DNA of 64,000 nt, taken from the NCBI RefSeq assembly GCF_024105635.1, contig NZ_WYDQ01000001.1:1116001-1180000 (forward strand), in the 5' to 3' direction. The notes under the pieces are model-generated. The model was given only the letters and a program-made list of their open reading frames with translations. It made no database searches and was not told where the DNA came from. Within the stretch, counting starts at the first letter, position 1, and every line of letters starts with the position of its first letter. Shown here one piece after another: positions 37,026-45,630 of the stretch. The stretch comes from Oceanicola sp. 502str15 (GTDB taxonomy: Bacteria; Pseudomonadota; Alphaproteobacteria; Rhodobacterales; Rhodobacteraceae). The translations under genes and the position numbers were made by a program.

Positions 37026-37541
37026 CTACGGCATGAAGTTGCAGGACAGCAGCCAGTTCATCGCCTTGTCACTGTCGGACAGGGTGAAGCGGGCGAGAAG
37101 GTCGGTGTGGGGTGTCGCGTTGGGCCCGGCGACGAAGAGCGTGGGGCCGCGGGCGATCTCGGTCACGAAATGGCGCATCTCGTCGAGGCTGGCGAAGTCG
37201 TGCAGGAAAATGCCGGTCTCGCCCGAGGTGCGCAGCCTGCCGGTGATGGGCGTACTTTTCTGACCCGAGGAGGCGAAGGACAGGAAGATCTCGCCATCGG
37301 GATGGGGGATGGTGTTGCGCGCGCCCGTCTCCATGAAGAGCGCGAGGCGGAAATCGTACTTGCGCCGGGCGGCATCGCGTATCGACAGCTCGATGAGGGA
37401 GCGGTTCTCGCCGCGGGATTGAATCGCGCATTGCCCCGCACCGGGCCCGGCGGCGGGGCGTTTGTGCAGCGTCCAGCCCTCGGCGTTGGCCTGGAGCGGC
37501 AGCAGGGCGAGGAGCGTTGCGAGGGCGGTCAGTCTACTCAT
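37026..37541 (-). CDS. Secreted hypothetical protein, paralogue of its upstream neighbour
   Basis: The product has 171 residues with a clear signal peptide (cleavage near NA-EG, residue 20). The mature part has one Cys near the start (GQCAIQS) and one at the end (LLSCNFMP) that could form a disulfide. It aligns along its length with the gene immediately upstream: GWTLHKRP with [23 protein letters not shown] with [15 protein letters not shown], and LLARFTLSDSDKAMNWLLSC with [20 protein letters not shown]. No family recognised with certainty; an IalB-like fold is possible. Starts overlap the neighbour's stop by 8 bases. Confidence 0.75.
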   Translation of the reverse strand: MSRLTALATLLALLPLQANAEGWTLHKRPAAGPGAGQCAIQSRGENRSLIELSIRDAARRKYDFRLALFMETGARNTIPHPDGEIFLSFASSGQKSTPITGRLRTSGETGIFLHDFASLDEMRHFVTEIARGPTLFVAGPNATPHTDLLARFTLSDSDKAMNWLLSCNFMP

Positions 37542-38061
37542 CGGGCGGGGCCTCCGTGGCGGGGGTGCATCGGGCGAGGGCCTGCATGGCCGGCGCGGCC
37601 TCGGCGGTGGTGAAGCGGGCGATCACCCCGGCCTCGGGATGGAAGACGGTGAGCCGCCCCGATGCGGTGGCGCGGCCGAAGGTGAGCGCCTCTTCGGCGC
37701 TGGCGAAGGAATGGGTGAACTCGAAGAGCGGGCCGAGGGGCGCAATCTGCCCGTCGAGCAGGATGGCGGGCTGGCCGGCGGCGCGAAAGGCAAGCGAGAG
37801 CGGGCCGTCGGGCAGCGGGATGGTGTCGCGCAGCGCGGGCGCGAGGGTGAGCGTGAGGCGCGGGCCTGCCACGTCGCCCGGCCCGAAGAGGGCGAGCACG
37901 GCGCCGGCCTCATCCTTCAGGGCGGCGGAGCATTGCACCGCGCCGGGCGTTGCGGTGCTGTGCGCGCTCAGCCGCCAGTCGCCGATTTCTCGGGGCGCCG
38001 CCGCAAGCGGGCTGGCGGCCAGGGTTGCGGCGAGCAGCAGAGCGAAAGAGGGCCGCCTCAT
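37534..38061 (-). CDS. Secreted hypothetical protein, paralogue of its downstream neighbour
   Basis: The product has 175 residues with a signal peptide ([23 protein letters not shown], cleavage about residue 22). It is a diverged duplicate of the 171-residue gene downstream, with the two cysteines (VQCSAAL, ALARC) in the same places. Its start overlaps the lipA stop by four bases (ATGA), so it is translated from the lipA transcript. Function unknown; the paired cysteines and export suggest a periplasmic beta-rich protein. The coupling with lipA may be only positional. Confidence 0.75.
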   Translation of the reverse strand: MRRPSFALLLAATLAASPLAAAPREIGDWRLSAHSTATPGAVQCSAALKDEAGAVLALFGPGDVAGPRLTLTLAPALRDTIPLPDGPLSLAFRAAGQPAILLDGQIAPLGPLFEFTHSFASAEEALTFGRATASGRLTVFHPEAGVIARFTTAEAAPAMQALARCTPATEAPPDE

Positions 38062-39011
38062 GCCCCGGCGAGCTTGGCCAGCCGGTTTTCGCGCAGGCGG
38101 GCAAAGTCATCCCCCGCGTGGTAGGACGAGCGGGTGAGCGGGCTGGCCGAGACCATGAGGAAGCCCTTGCCGTAGGCGGCCTTTTCGTAGGAGGCAAATT
38201 CCTCGGGGGTCACGAAGCGGTCCACCGCGTGGTGCTTGGGCGTCGGTTGCAGGTATTGGCCGATGGTGAGGAAGTCGATGTTGGCGGCGCGCATGTCTTC
38301 CATCACCTGGATGACCGACTGCCGGTTTTCGCCCAGCCCGACCATGATGCCCGATTTGGTGAACATCGACGGGTCCAGCTCCTTGACCCTTTGCAGCAGG
38401 CGCAGGGAGTGGAAGTAGCGCGCGCCCGGGCGGACCTCGGGGTAGAGGCCGGGGACGGTTTCGAGGTTGTGGTTGAACACATCGGGGCGGGCCTCGACGA
38501 CGAGTTCCAGCACCTTCGGGTCACAGCGGATGAAGTCGGGCGTGAGAATCTCGATGGTGGTGCCCGGTGCCTGCTTGCGGATGGCGCGGATGGTCATGGC
38601 GAAGTGTTCGGCGCCGCCGTCCTCGATATCGTCGCGGTCGACCGAGGTGATGACCACGTGGTTCAGCCCCAGCTTCTTGACCGCATCGGCCACCCGGCCC
38701 GGCTCGAACACGTCGAGCGCCTCGGGCGGCTTGCCGGTGGCGATGTTGCAGAAGGTGCAGGCCCGCGTGCAGACCTCGCCCATGATCATCATGGTGGCGT
38801 GGCCCTGGCTCCAGCATTCGCCCACGTTGGGGCAGCCGGCCTCTTCGCACACGGTCGTCAGGCGGTTCTCGCGCATGATCTTGGCGGTGTCGTGGTAGCC
38901 CTTGGAGGTGGGCGCCTTGACCCGGATCCAGTCCGGCTTGCGGGGCTGGGGATTGTCGGGCCTGCGGGCCTTTTCGGGGTGGCGCAGGCGGGGCGGGCTT
39001 TGGTCGGTCAT
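38058..39011 (-). CDS. lipA: Lipoyl synthase
   Basis: The product is a 317-residue radical-SAM enzyme that inserts two sulfurs into octanoyl groups on lipoyl domains. It has both clusters: the auxiliary site [12 protein letters not shown] and the SAM site CTRACTFC. The C-terminal Ser ligand region [11 protein letters not shown] is present. The ATG at 39011 ([19 protein letters not shown]) is preferred over one at 39122 that would add an unconserved leader. The octanoyltransferase lipB is not in the window. Downstream on the same strand follow the paired secreted proteins. Confidence 0.97.
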   Translation of the reverse strand: MTDQSPPRLRHPEKARRPDNPQPRKPDWIRVKAPTSKGYHDTAKIMRENRLTTVCEEAGCPNVGECWSQGHATMMIMGEVCTRACTFCNIATGKPPEALDVFEPGRVADAVKKLGLNHVVITSVDRDDIEDGGAEHFAMTIRAIRKQAPGTTIEILTPDFIRCDPKVLELVVEARPDVFNHNLETVPGLYPEVRPGARYFHSLRLLQRVKELDPSMFTKSGIMVGLGENRQSVIQVMEDMRAANIDFLTIGQYLQPTPKHHAVDRFVTPEEFASYEKAAYGKGFLMVSASPLTRSSYHAGDDFARLRENRLAKLAGA

Positions 39012-39147
39012 GCTTCGGGCCTTTCGGGGCGCGTTTTGCCTTAGATAGCGCGTGGGGGCTGCCGGGGAAAGACCTGCCGGGGGAGCCATGCGGGGGGCGC
39101 AGGGCTGGGTTTTGCCGGGCATGTGCCCGGGCGGGAGGCGGGGCGGA

Positions 39148-39585
39148 TCAGGCGGGCCGGGTCCAGAGATGCTCGACGTTCATCAGGCCGGTGCCCTCCT
39201 CGACCTCGCGGCAGCGTTCGACGAAGCCTTCGCGGCGGTAGAAGCGGCGGGCGGCGCGGTTGTCTTCATAGGACCAGGCGATCATGCGGGGCTGATCCTC
39301 GCGGGCGAGATCGAGCAGGCGCTTGCCGACGCCCCTGCCCCGCGCCTGGTGGTCGACATAGAGGCCGCAGAGGTGGCGCTCTTCGCGGTTGGAGAAGCCG
39401 ACCACCTCGCCGGCTTCCAGCGCGATCCAGACCGGGTGGCGGGCGAAGATCTTGGCCCAGAAGGCGGACATGGGGGCGAGGTCGTCCATCGGGTCGATCC
39501 AGTCGACCTCTTCGCCCCAACCACGGATGATGCGAGCGCAGGCGGTGGCGTCTTCCGGGGTTCCGGGGCGGTAGCTTGTGGACAT
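39148..39585 (-). CDS. GNAT family N-acetyltransferase
   Basis: The product is a 145-residue single-domain acetyltransferase. The acetyl-CoA loop is [19 protein letters not shown] (motif A, R/Q-x-x-G-x-G/A) and the C-terminal strand FYRREGFVE is typical of GNAT enzymes. [18 protein letters not shown] at the start matches the common 'RxATPxDxxxI' opening. The ATG at 39585 gives this natural start; upstream is Pro-rich noise. Substrate unknown. It lies upstream of lipA on the same strand, 136 bases apart, so co-transcription is uncertain. The 285-base gap on its other side (39586-39870) is GC-rich and holds no recognisable element besides the peroxiredoxin ribosome-binding site. Confidence 0.85.
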   Translation of the reverse strand: MSTSYRPGTPEDATACARIIRGWGEEVDWIDPMDDLAPMSAFWAKIFARHPVWIALEAGEVVGFSNREERHLCGLYVDHQARGRGVGKRLLDLAREDQPRMIAWSYEDNRAARRFYRREGFVERCREVEEGTGLMNVEHLWTRPA

Positions 39586-39870
39586 GGGGCAACCTAGAGC
39601 GGCGGGGCGGAAGTGTCCACGCGTCGCGCGCCGGTGAGGAGAGGTTTTGGCGGGGGCATTTGCGGGGCCCTGCGGGGGCGGTTTGCATGGGGTGCGGGGC
39701 AAGCCATGCGCGGGGTGCATGGCCGTCCGGGGGGCGGTTGCGGGCCGGTTGGAATCATTCTAGGCAGGTCGCAGGAGGAGGGCTGCCCCGGTGGGGCGGC
39801 AGATTGGATTTAACGGGTCCGGTCGGCTCTCCCCATGGGTGTCGCTGGATGAACATTGCGAGGCAAACCC

Positions 39871-40419
39871 ATGAAAACCGGAATGAAACTCCCCACTGTC
39901 ACCTTCCACACCCGGGTGCGCGACGAGGCCATCGGCGGCCCCAACCCGTTCCGCTGGGAAGACAAGACCACCGAGGATTACTTTGGCGGCAAGCGGGTTG
40001 TGCTGTTTTCGCTGCCCGGTGCCTTCACCCCGACCTGCTCCACCTACCAGCTGCCCGGTTTCGAGAACGGCTTTGCCGATTTCGCCGAGCAGGGTGTGGA
40101 TGCGATCTATTGCATGAGCGTCAACGACAGCTTCGTGATGAACCAGTGGGCCAAGGCGCAGGACTTGAAGAACGTGGGCGTGATCCCTGACGGATCGGGC
40201 GAGTTTACCCGCCGGATGGGGATGCTGGTGCGCAAGGACAACCTCGGCTTCGGGCTGCGCTCCTGGCGCTATGCCGCCGTGGTGAGGGACGGCGTGGTGG
40301 AAGCCTGGTTCGAGGAGCCGGGGCTGTGCGACAACCATGGGGAAGACCCCTATGGCGTGTCGTCTCCCGAGACGGTGCTGACCTGGCTGAAAGAGGCCAA
40401 CGCGGCGGTGGCTGCCTAA
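39871..40419 (+). CDS. Peroxiredoxin (Prx5-type)
   Basis: The product is a 182-residue thiol peroxidase. The peroxidatic Cys56 is in SLPGAFTPTCSTYQLPGF, the hallmark of the Prx5/AhpC-TSA subgroup, with conserved Arg later in RSWRYAAVV. A second Cys (GLCDNHGED) near the C terminus might resolve atypically. It reduces hydrogen peroxide and alkyl hydroperoxides, probably using glutaredoxin or glutathione. The start at 39871 has a GAGG ribosome-binding site 7 bases upstream; the in-frame ATG at 39856 would overlap it. Confidence 0.93.
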   Translation: MKTGMKLPTVTFHTRVRDEAIGGPNPFRWEDKTTEDYFGGKRVVLFSLPGAFTPTCSTYQLPGFENGFADFAEQGVDAIYCMSVNDSFVMNQWAKAQDLKNVGVIPDGSGEFTRRMGMLVRKDNLGFGLRSWRYAAVVRDGVVEAWFEEPGLCDNHGEDPYGVSSPETVLTWLKEANAAVAA

Positions 40420-40497
40420 GCGCCGATTGGCGATTGGTGGGGTTTCCCCCACCCAAGGGGCGCGGGGGAGATCCTGCGCCCTTTTTTCATGCGCGGG

Positions 40498-41229
40498 TCA
40501 GACGGTGGCGCGAAAGGCGGCGGCGCGGTTTTGCGGGATGGCGGCGATCTCGAGCCCGGTGAAGACATGAAGCGTGCCGAGGTCGTCATCGACCACCGCA
40601 TGGTCGGAGACCCAGCCGCCGAGCATGAGGAAGCTGCGCAGGAGCGGCGGCATCTGGAGTTGGGCGCGGCGCTTGTCGGGCGCGTGGGCGGGGAGATCGG
40701 CGAAGCGGTGGACCTGCGCGGATTTGATCGCGGGGCGCCAGCGGGGCGGCGCGACATGGCGCTGTTTCAGCAGGGTGAGCGCGTCGATATGGACTGCCGG
40801 GTCGGTGCCGTGGAAGGAGGAGCAGCCGAAGAGCAGGCGCACATCGTGGGTGTCGATGTAGTCGGTCATGCCGACCCAGGCGGTGCGCAGCACGTGGGGG
40901 TCGCCGCGAAAGCCGGGGTGGATGCAGAATCGGCCCATTTCGAGCATCCGGCCCTCGTAGCCGGCAAGGGGCGCGGTGTCGTAGAATTGGGCGGTGTAGC
41001 CGCTGGCGATTTCGGCGCCGCCGGATTGCGACAGCAGGCGGAAGCAGCAGGCCAGCCGTCCCTGCGCCAGATCCTCGACCAGAACATGCATGGCGCGGGC
41101 ATCGAAGGCATCGGCGTCGGCGGCGCCCGCATCGCCGCGAAACACCTCGCCGCGCAGGGCGAAGATGGCCGGGAGGTCATCTTCCCCGGCCAGGCGCACC
41201 CGGTAACGGCCCTTTGTCAGCTCGCGCAT
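40498..41229 (-). CDS. olsB: GNAT-type N-acyltransferase, OlsB-like (ornithine lipid synthesis)
   Basis: The product is a 243-residue acyltransferase of the type that links a 3-hydroxy fatty acid from ACP to ornithine, giving lyso-ornithine lipid. Signatures: RVRLAGEDDLPAIFALRGEVFRG, then MLEMGRFCIHPGFRGDPHVL and LFGCSSFHGTDPAVHIDALTLL. The partner OlsA is not in the window; FabH-family 3-ketoacyl and PlsX lipid genes are about 2-3 kb away but on the other strand. OlsB is often phosphate-regulated; no PhoB box is obvious. The start at 41229 (MRELTKGRYRV) is chosen because longer frames are unconserved. Confidence 0.8.
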   Translation of the reverse strand: MRELTKGRYRVRLAGEDDLPAIFALRGEVFRGDAGAADADAFDARAMHVLVEDLAQGRLACCFRLLSQSGGAEIASGYTAQFYDTAPLAGYEGRMLEMGRFCIHPGFRGDPHVLRTAWVGMTDYIDTHDVRLLFGCSSFHGTDPAVHIDALTLLKQRHVAPPRWRPAIKSAQVHRFADLPAHAPDKRRAQLQMPPLLRSFLMLGGWVSDHAVVDDDLGTLHVFTGLEIAAIPQNRAAAFRATV

Positions 41230-41331
41230 CACCCCAGCTCCCCGCGCATGATTGCGCTTTTCGGCTATGACCCTAGATATGTCCGGCGCGAGCATAGGCG
41301 CAAGTTGTGACCGGAAGATGGAGCGAAGCAG

Positions 41332-41724
41332 ATGGCCGAGATCGAGAAATCCGATGAGGAATGGCGGGCGCAGCTTGGGGAGCTGGCCTACAAGGTGACG
41401 CGCAAGCATGGCACCGAGCGGGCCTTTAGCCACGATAATTTTCCCAAGGAGCCGGGGCGGTTTCGCTGCGTCTGCTGCGGGGCGGCGCTGTTCGACCAGG
41501 CGCAGAAGTTCGACAGCGGCACCGGGTGGCCGAGTTTCTGGGCCCCGATCGAGGGGGCCGAGGTGGGCGAGAGCGTGGATCGGAAGTTTTTCATGACCCG
41601 CACCGAGGTGCATTGCGAGCGCTGCGCGGCGCATCTGGGGCATGTGTTTCCCGACGGGCCGGAGCCGACGGGGTTGCGCTATTGCCTGAACGGCGTGGCG
41701 CTGGAGTTCGAGCCGGAGGAGTGA
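41332..41724 (+). CDS. msrB: Peptide-methionine (R)-S-oxide reductase MsrB
   Basis: The product is a 130-residue enzyme that reduces methionine-R-sulfoxide in proteins. Two zinc-binding pairs are present (Cys46/Cys49 in RCVCCG, Cys95/Cys98 in CERCAAHLGHVFPDGP), and the catalytic Cys118 is in GLRYCLNGVAL, preceded by SGTGWPSFW. There is no signal peptide, so it is cytoplasmic. It is divergent from the OlsB-like gene (102 bases). Together with the peroxiredoxin it gives this stretch an oxidative-stress flavour, but there is no shared operon. Confidence 0.95.
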   Translation: MAEIEKSDEEWRAQLGELAYKVTRKHGTERAFSHDNFPKEPGRFRCVCCGAALFDQAQKFDSGTGWPSFWAPIEGAEVGESVDRKFFMTRTEVHCERCAAHLGHVFPDGPEPTGLRYCLNGVALEFEPEE

Positions 41725-41759
41725 GGTTGTCTTGGTTGGCCCACCATCCCTTGTGAGGG

Positions 41760-41782
41760 GGTGGGTTGCACCCACCCTACGG
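41760..41782. repeat. Hairpin-CTACGG repeat, GGTGGGT subtype, copy d
   Basis: GGTGGGT (41760-41766), TGC, ACCCACC (41770-41776), then CTACGG (41777-41782). It has the same design as copies a-c with a different stem sequence. It is followed by further GTGGG / CCCAC inverted segments up to about 41832, filling most of the gap between msrB and bamE. Confidence 0.65.
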
Positions 41783-41843
41783 GTTTTGCGAGGTGGGTGA
41801 GCGGGTTTGCAAGGGGTGGGCTGTGGCCCACCCGCCTGCCGGA

Positions 41844-42314
41844 TCAGTCGAGGAAGTCTTCGGCGCGGAAGCGGCCGAGGTTGCCGAGCAGCTGGCGCAG
41901 GAAGCTCACGCCCTTGATGTTGCTGTCGGTCACGCGCCGCGAGAGCGCCACCACGTTGCCGTCGCGCAGGGTGAAGCGCTCGATGTTGCTCACCCGTCCG
42001 CTCGGATCGAAGGAGATCGCCAGAAGCTGGCGATCGACGAATTCGGGCTCGCGCGGGCCCCATGTGCGGGTGCGCGCCGACAGGTAGTAGTAGCCGGTTT
42101 CACGCAGCACGCCGTAGCCGGCGGGAGACCCCACCGCCTCGATCACGCTTTCGCGGGTGTCCACGCCCACCTGTATCTGCGCAAGATCCGCATCCGACGG
42201 CGTATAGCCGTGATTGCGCATCCGGGCGCTGCATGCGGCCATCGACAGCACGAGCGCCAGAAGCATCAGCCCTTTTGCCGCGCCAGGGCCTGCCCTCCTC
42301 AAAGCCGCCATCAT
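41844..42314 (-). CDS. bamE: Outer membrane assembly lipoprotein BamE
   Basis: The product is a 156-residue lipoprotein (signal LALVLSMAAC, lipidated Cys28) with the SmpA/OmlA fold: a DLAQIQVGVDTRESVIEAVGSPAGYGVL helix-loop, then paired strands with WYYLS-like GYYYLSART and LLAISFDPSGRVSNIER. BamE stabilises the BAM complex that inserts outer-membrane beta-barrels. The C-terminal extension (TDSNIKGVSFLRQLLGNLGRF) is typical of alphaproteobacteria. It is divergent from the DUF177 gene with 75 bases between starts. Convergent with msrB; the repeat-rich gap lies between the stops. Confidence 0.9.
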   Translation of the reverse strand: MMAALRRAGPGAAKGLMLLALVLSMAACSARMRNHGYTPSDADLAQIQVGVDTRESVIEAVGSPAGYGVLRETGYYYLSARTRTWGPREPEFVDRQLLAISFDPSGRVSNIERFTLRDGNVVALSRRVTDSNIKGVSFLRQLLGNLGRFRAEDFLD

Positions 42315-42389
42315 CCCCTCGTGCCTCAGTTTCTTTTGTCTGTTAATCGGCTTACAGAAGGATCGAGGTTACATCAAGAAAGGAAGCGC

Positions 42390-42929
42390 ATGGCAGAGGG
42401 ACGCGGGGCCGGGGTGATCCGGCTTTCGGATCTGGGCACGGGGCAGCCGACCGCCTTCGAGCGGGTGCCCGATGCAGGGGAGCTGGACCGGATCGGCACG
42501 GCGCTGGGCCTGCTGGCGCTGCGCAAGCTGCGCTTTGCCGGGACGCTGACGCCGGTGGGCAAGCAGGACTGGCGGCTCGACGGGGCGCTTGGCGCGACCG
42601 TGGTGCAGAGCTGCGTGGTGACGCTGGAGCCGGTGACGACGCGGATCGAGGAGAAGGTGGTGCGCCGGTATCTGGCCGATTTCACCTTTCCCGACGAGGA
42701 TGAGGCGGAAATGCCCGAGGATGACGAGGCCGAGCCGCTGCCGGCCAATGTCGATCTCGACGAGGTGATGCAGGAGGCGCTGGCGCTCGCCCTGCCCGCC
42801 TTTCCGCGGGCCGAGGGGGTGGAGCTGGGCGAGGCGGTGTTCACCGAGCCCGGCGCCGAGCCGATGACCGAGGAGAAGGTGAAGCCCTTTGCGGGCCTCG
42901 CCGAGCTGAAGAAGCGGATGGAAGAGTAG
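42390..42929 (+). CDS. DUF177 (YceD family) protein
   Basis: The product is a 179-residue protein of the YceD/DUF177 family, which nearly always lies upstream of rpmF and has been implicated in 23S rRNA metabolism. Recognisable features are VVQSCVVTLEPV with the conserved Cys, an acidic stretch (PDEDEAEMPEDDEAE), and a C-terminal KPFAGLAELKKRMEE that matches the family ending. AGGAAG lies 5 bases before the ATG. It is followed, after a dispersed repeat and a promoter, by rpmF-plsX-fabH. Confidence 0.9.
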   Translation: MAEGRGAGVIRLSDLGTGQPTAFERVPDAGELDRIGTALGLLALRKLRFAGTLTPVGKQDWRLDGALGATVVQSCVVTLEPVTTRIEEKVVRRYLADFTFPDEDEAEMPEDDEAEPLPANVDLDEVMQEALALALPAFPRAEGVELGEAVFTEPGAEPMTEEKVKPFAGLAELKKRMEE

Positions 42930-42954
42930 CCACCGCCGCGCCGGAAGAGATTTT

Positions 42955-42990
42955 GGGCCTCCGGCGGGAGATATTTGCAGCAAGAAAATG
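42955..42990. repeat. Dispersed GGAGATATTT..CAGCAAGAAAATG repeat, copy C
   Basis: The sequence contains GCCTCCGGCGGGAG, then ATATTTGCAGCAAGAAAATG. It sits 25 bases after the DUF177 stop codon. The second half is nearly identical to the reverse complement of copy B and to copy D. A short CTCC/GGAG stem replaces the long hairpin of copies A and B. Confidence 0.65.
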
Positions 42991-43052
42991 CAGGGGTGGC
43001 GTGCGAGGCCCCATGCCGGGTGCGGTTTGGGGCGCGTGGGGGAACTCTCTGC

Positions 43053-43080
43053 TTGCGTTTGTGCAAAAGTTTCGTATTTT
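43053..43080 (+). promoter_or_regulatory. Predicted promoter of rpmF-plsX-fabH
   Basis: TTGCGT (43053-43058), a 16-base AT-richer spacer and TATTTT (43075-43080) lie about 118 bases upstream of rpmF. It is the best sigma-70-like match in the 268-base gap after DUF177; the rest of the gap is the copy-C repeat and GC-rich leader. Confidence 0.4.
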
Positions 43081-43197
43081 GCCGCCTCCCTGCCGATCGG
43101 CGCTTGATCGGTGCGGCGGGGCGGCGTATGACGCGCCGGACGAGATTCCCGAAGATGCAGGGGCGAGACCCGCCCTGCCCAGACCCGAGGTTGTGAC

Positions 43198-43404
43198 ATG
43201 GCTGTCCCACAGAATAAGATCACCAAGTCGCGCCGCAACATGCGTCGTTCGCACGATGCGCTGGTGGCCGACAATCCCGCCGAGTGCTCCAACTGCGGCG
43301 AGCTGAAGCGTCCGCACCACGTGTGCGGTGCCTGCGGCCACTATGCCGACAAGGAAGTTGTCGCCGCGGCCGACGAGATCGACTTCGACGAAGACGCTGC
43401 TTGA
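43198..43404 (+). CDS. rpmF: 50S ribosomal protein L32
   Basis: The product is a 68-residue ribosomal protein. It begins [22 protein letters not shown], the conserved L32 opening, and has a four-cysteine zinc ribbon (Cys30, Cys33, Cys43, Cys46) in [21 protein letters not shown]. The C-terminal tail is acidic ([10 protein letters not shown]). It is the first gene of rpmF-plsX-fabH, the common bacterial linkage of a ribosomal protein to fatty-acid/phospholipid synthesis. plsX starts 24 bases downstream. Confidence 0.97.
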   Translation: MAVPQNKITKSRRNMRRSHDALVADNPAECSNCGELKRPHHVCGACGHYADKEVVAAADEIDFDEDAA

Positions 43405-43428
43405 GTGTGAAGGATCGCGCGCGCGGAC

Positions 43429-44523
43429 ATGAGTGACGCCGCCCCATCCGATGCCCCTCAGCTCCCGGCCCTTTCGGGCCGGGTTGTTATTTCTGTCGAT
43501 GCGATGGGCGGCGATGCCGGCCCGGCCGCGGTGGTGGCCGGGATCGCGAAGTCTGCTGCCAAGAATCCCGATATTGCCTTTATCCTGCACGGCCCCGCCG
43601 CCGAGCTGCGCCCCCTCGTGGAGAAGCGCAGGCTGGCGAGCCGGGTGGTGATCCGCGATGCCACGGGCGTTGTGCGGATGGACGACAAGCCGAGCCATGT
43701 GATGCGCCATGGCAAGGACACCTCGATGTGGTCGACCATTCAGGCGGTGGAAAAGGGCGAGGCCTCGGTGGCGGTGAGCTGCGGCAACACTGGCGCCCTG
43801 ATGGCCGTGTCGATGCTGCGGCTGCGCAAGATCGAGGGCGTGAACCGCCCCGCCATTGCCTGCCTCTGGCCCTCGCGCAACCCTCAGGGCTTCAACATCA
43901 TGCTCGACGTGGGCGCCGACATTCGGGCCGACCAGCAGGACCTGTTGCAATATGCGCTTATGGGCATGAGCTATGCCCGCAACGGCATGGGCCTGAGCCG
44001 GCCGCGGGTGGGCCTGCTGAACGTGGGCACCGAGGAGCACAAGGGCCGCGCCGAGCTGAAGGTGGCCCATGACCTGATCGAGGATGCCGCCGCGAAGAAC
44101 GACTTCGACTTTATCGGCTTCGTGGAGGGCGGCGACATTCCGAGCGACCGGGTTGACGTGATCGTGACCGACGGGTTCACCGGAAACATCGCCCTGAAGA
44201 CCGGCGAAGGCACCGCAAAGCTGATCGGTCAGTTCCTGCGCGAGGCCTTCAAGCACACCCCGCTCAGCCGGCTTGCCGCGCTGCTCGCGCTCACCTCGCT
44301 GAAGCGTCTCAACAAGCGGATCGACCCACGCCGGGTGAACGGCGGCGTGTTTCTGGGCCTCAACGGCACCGTGGTGAAGAGCCATGGCGGAGCCGATGCC
44401 ACCGGCGTTTCGGCGGCGATAAAACTGGCCTTCACCCTGGCCCAGAGCCGCTTCAGCGAGCGTCTGGCCGCCCGCCTTGCAAGTGTGGGCCACGCGGGGC
44501 AGGATGCGCCGCATAACGAATGA
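43429..44523 (+). CDS. plsX: Phosphate acyltransferase PlsX
   Basis: The product is a 364-residue enzyme that makes acyl-phosphate from acyl-ACP for glycerol-3-phosphate acylation by PlsY. The conserved VVISVDAMGGDAGP start (after a 17-residue leader), SCGNTGALMAVSM, RPAIACLWPS and IVTDGFTGNIALKTGEGTAK are present. The ATG at 43429 is the only suitable start between rpmF and the core domain. It is peripheral to the membrane. fabH follows after 18 bases. Confidence 0.96.
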   Translation: MSDAAPSDAPQLPALSGRVVISVDAMGGDAGPAAVVAGIAKSAAKNPDIAFILHGPAAELRPLVEKRRLASRVVIRDATGVVRMDDKPSHVMRHGKDTSMWSTIQAVEKGEASVAVSCGNTGALMAVSMLRLRKIEGVNRPAIACLWPSRNPQGFNIMLDVGADIRADQQDLLQYALMGMSYARNGMGLSRPRVGLLNVGTEEHKGRAELKVAHDLIEDAAAKNDFDFIGFVEGGDIPSDRVDVIVTDGFTGNIALKTGEGTAKLIGQFLREAFKHTPLSRLAALLALTSLKRLNKRIDPRRVNGGVFLGLNGTVVKSHGGADATGVSAAIKLAFTLAQSRFSERLAARLASVGHAGQDAPHNE

Positions 44524-44541
44524 GAAAAGGCATCTGAGAGC

Positions 44542-45516
44542 ATGGTGGTTCGGGCCGTTGTAAGGGGCGTCGGGCATTATCTGCCCGAGCGGGTGGTGCC
44601 GAATGCCTGGTTTGAAGAGCGCTTGGATACGACGAACGAGTGGATCGTGTCGCGGTCCGGCATCGAGCGCCGTCATTTTGCCGCGCCGGGAGAGACCACC
44701 AGCCAGATGGCCGCAGAGGCCGCGAGGGCCGCGCTGAAGCAGGCCGGGCTGGAGCCGGCGGACATAGATGCCATCGTGGTGGCGACCTCCTCGCCCGATT
44801 TCACCTTTCCCTCCGCCGCGACCATGGTGCAGGCCGAACTGGGCATGCAGCACGGCTTTGCCTTCGACATCCAGGCGGTCTGCGCGGGATTCGTCTTTGC
44901 GCTTTCCAACGCGCAGGGGCTCATTCTGGGCGGACAGGCCAAGCGGGTGCTGGTGATCGGGGCCGAGACCTTCTCGCGGCTGCTCGACATGGAAGACCGC
45001 GCGACGGCGGTGCTGTTTGGCGATGGCGCGGGCGCGCTGGTGCTGGAGGCCGCCGAGGGCGAGGGCACGGTTGCGGACCGGGGGATTCTGTCGACAGATC
45101 TCAACAGCGACGGGCGTTATCGCGAGCTGCTCTACGTGGATGGCGGGGTGTCGACCACGCGGACCACGGGCTTTTTGCGGATGGAAGGCAAGGAAGTGTT
45201 CCGCCATGCGGTCGAGAAGCTGGCGGCCACCGCGCATACCGCGGTGGAGAAGGCCGGGCTCACCGATGCCGATGTGGACTGGCTGGTGCCCCATCAGGCC
45301 AACCTGCGGATCATCACGGCCACCGCCCGCAAGATGGGCCTGTCGATGGACAAGGTGGTTGTGACGGTGCAGGACCACGGCAATACCTCTGCCGCCTCGA
45401 TCCCGCTGGCGCTGTCGGTCGGGGTTGCGGAGGGCAAGATCCAGCCCGGGCAGATCGTGGTCTGCGAGGCGATCGGCGGCGGGCTGGCCTGGGGCTCGGT
45501 GGTGCTGCGCTGGTAG
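44542..45516 (+). CDS. fabH: Beta-ketoacyl-ACP synthase III
   Basis: The product is a 324-residue condensing enzyme that starts fatty acid synthesis from acetyl-CoA and malonyl-ACP. The catalytic triad is complete: Cys114 (IQAVCAGFVFAL), His251 (WLVPHQANLRI) and Asn281 (DHGNTSAASIPLAL). TNEWIVSRSGIERRH is the usual N-terminal helix region. It is the last gene of rpmF-plsX-fabH; a 7-bp hairpin lies 48 bases after the stop and ihfA follows after 192 bases. Confidence 0.97.
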   Translation: MVVRAVVRGVGHYLPERVVPNAWFEERLDTTNEWIVSRSGIERRHFAAPGETTSQMAAEAARAALKQAGLEPADIDAIVVATSSPDFTFPSAATMVQAELGMQHGFAFDIQAVCAGFVFALSNAQGLILGGQAKRVLVIGAETFSRLLDMEDRATAVLFGDGAGALVLEAAEGEGTVADRGILSTDLNSDGRYRELLYVDGGVSTTRTTGFLRMEGKEVFRHAVEKLAATAHTAVEKAGLTDADVDWLVPHQANLRIITATARKMGLSMDKVVVTVQDHGNTSAASIPLALSVGVAEGKIQPGQIVVCEAIGGGLAWGSVVLRW

Positions 45517-45563
45517 CCACGGGCAGGCCGCGACTCACCCCGGAGGGGCGCGCAAAGCGGCGC

Positions 45564-45584
45564 GCACAGGGCCGAAACCTGTGC
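45564..45584 (+). terminator. Hairpin after fabH
   Basis: GCACAGG (45564-45570) pairs with CCTGTGC (45578-45584) around GCCGAAA. It is placed where the rpmF-plsX-fabH transcript would end. The downstream sequence is AT-richer but lacks a T-run, so it is a weak or factor-assisted terminator. The same stem core occurs at 33130-33155. Confidence 0.4.
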
Positions 45585-45630
45585 ATAATCCCGCATCATA
45601 CGCCGGCATCAGCCAAAAACGGTGAATAAA

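Noticed and set aside
41790..41832. Multiple GTGGG/CCCAC repeats after msrB as a CRISPR-like array
   Set aside because: Units are short, irregular and not separated by uniform spacers; they belong to the hairpin-repeat copy d region.
42841..45378. An 845-codon minus-strand frame antisense to rpmF-plsX-fabH
   Set aside because: His/Arg/Gly-rich shadow translation without domains; all three plus-strand genes are clear.
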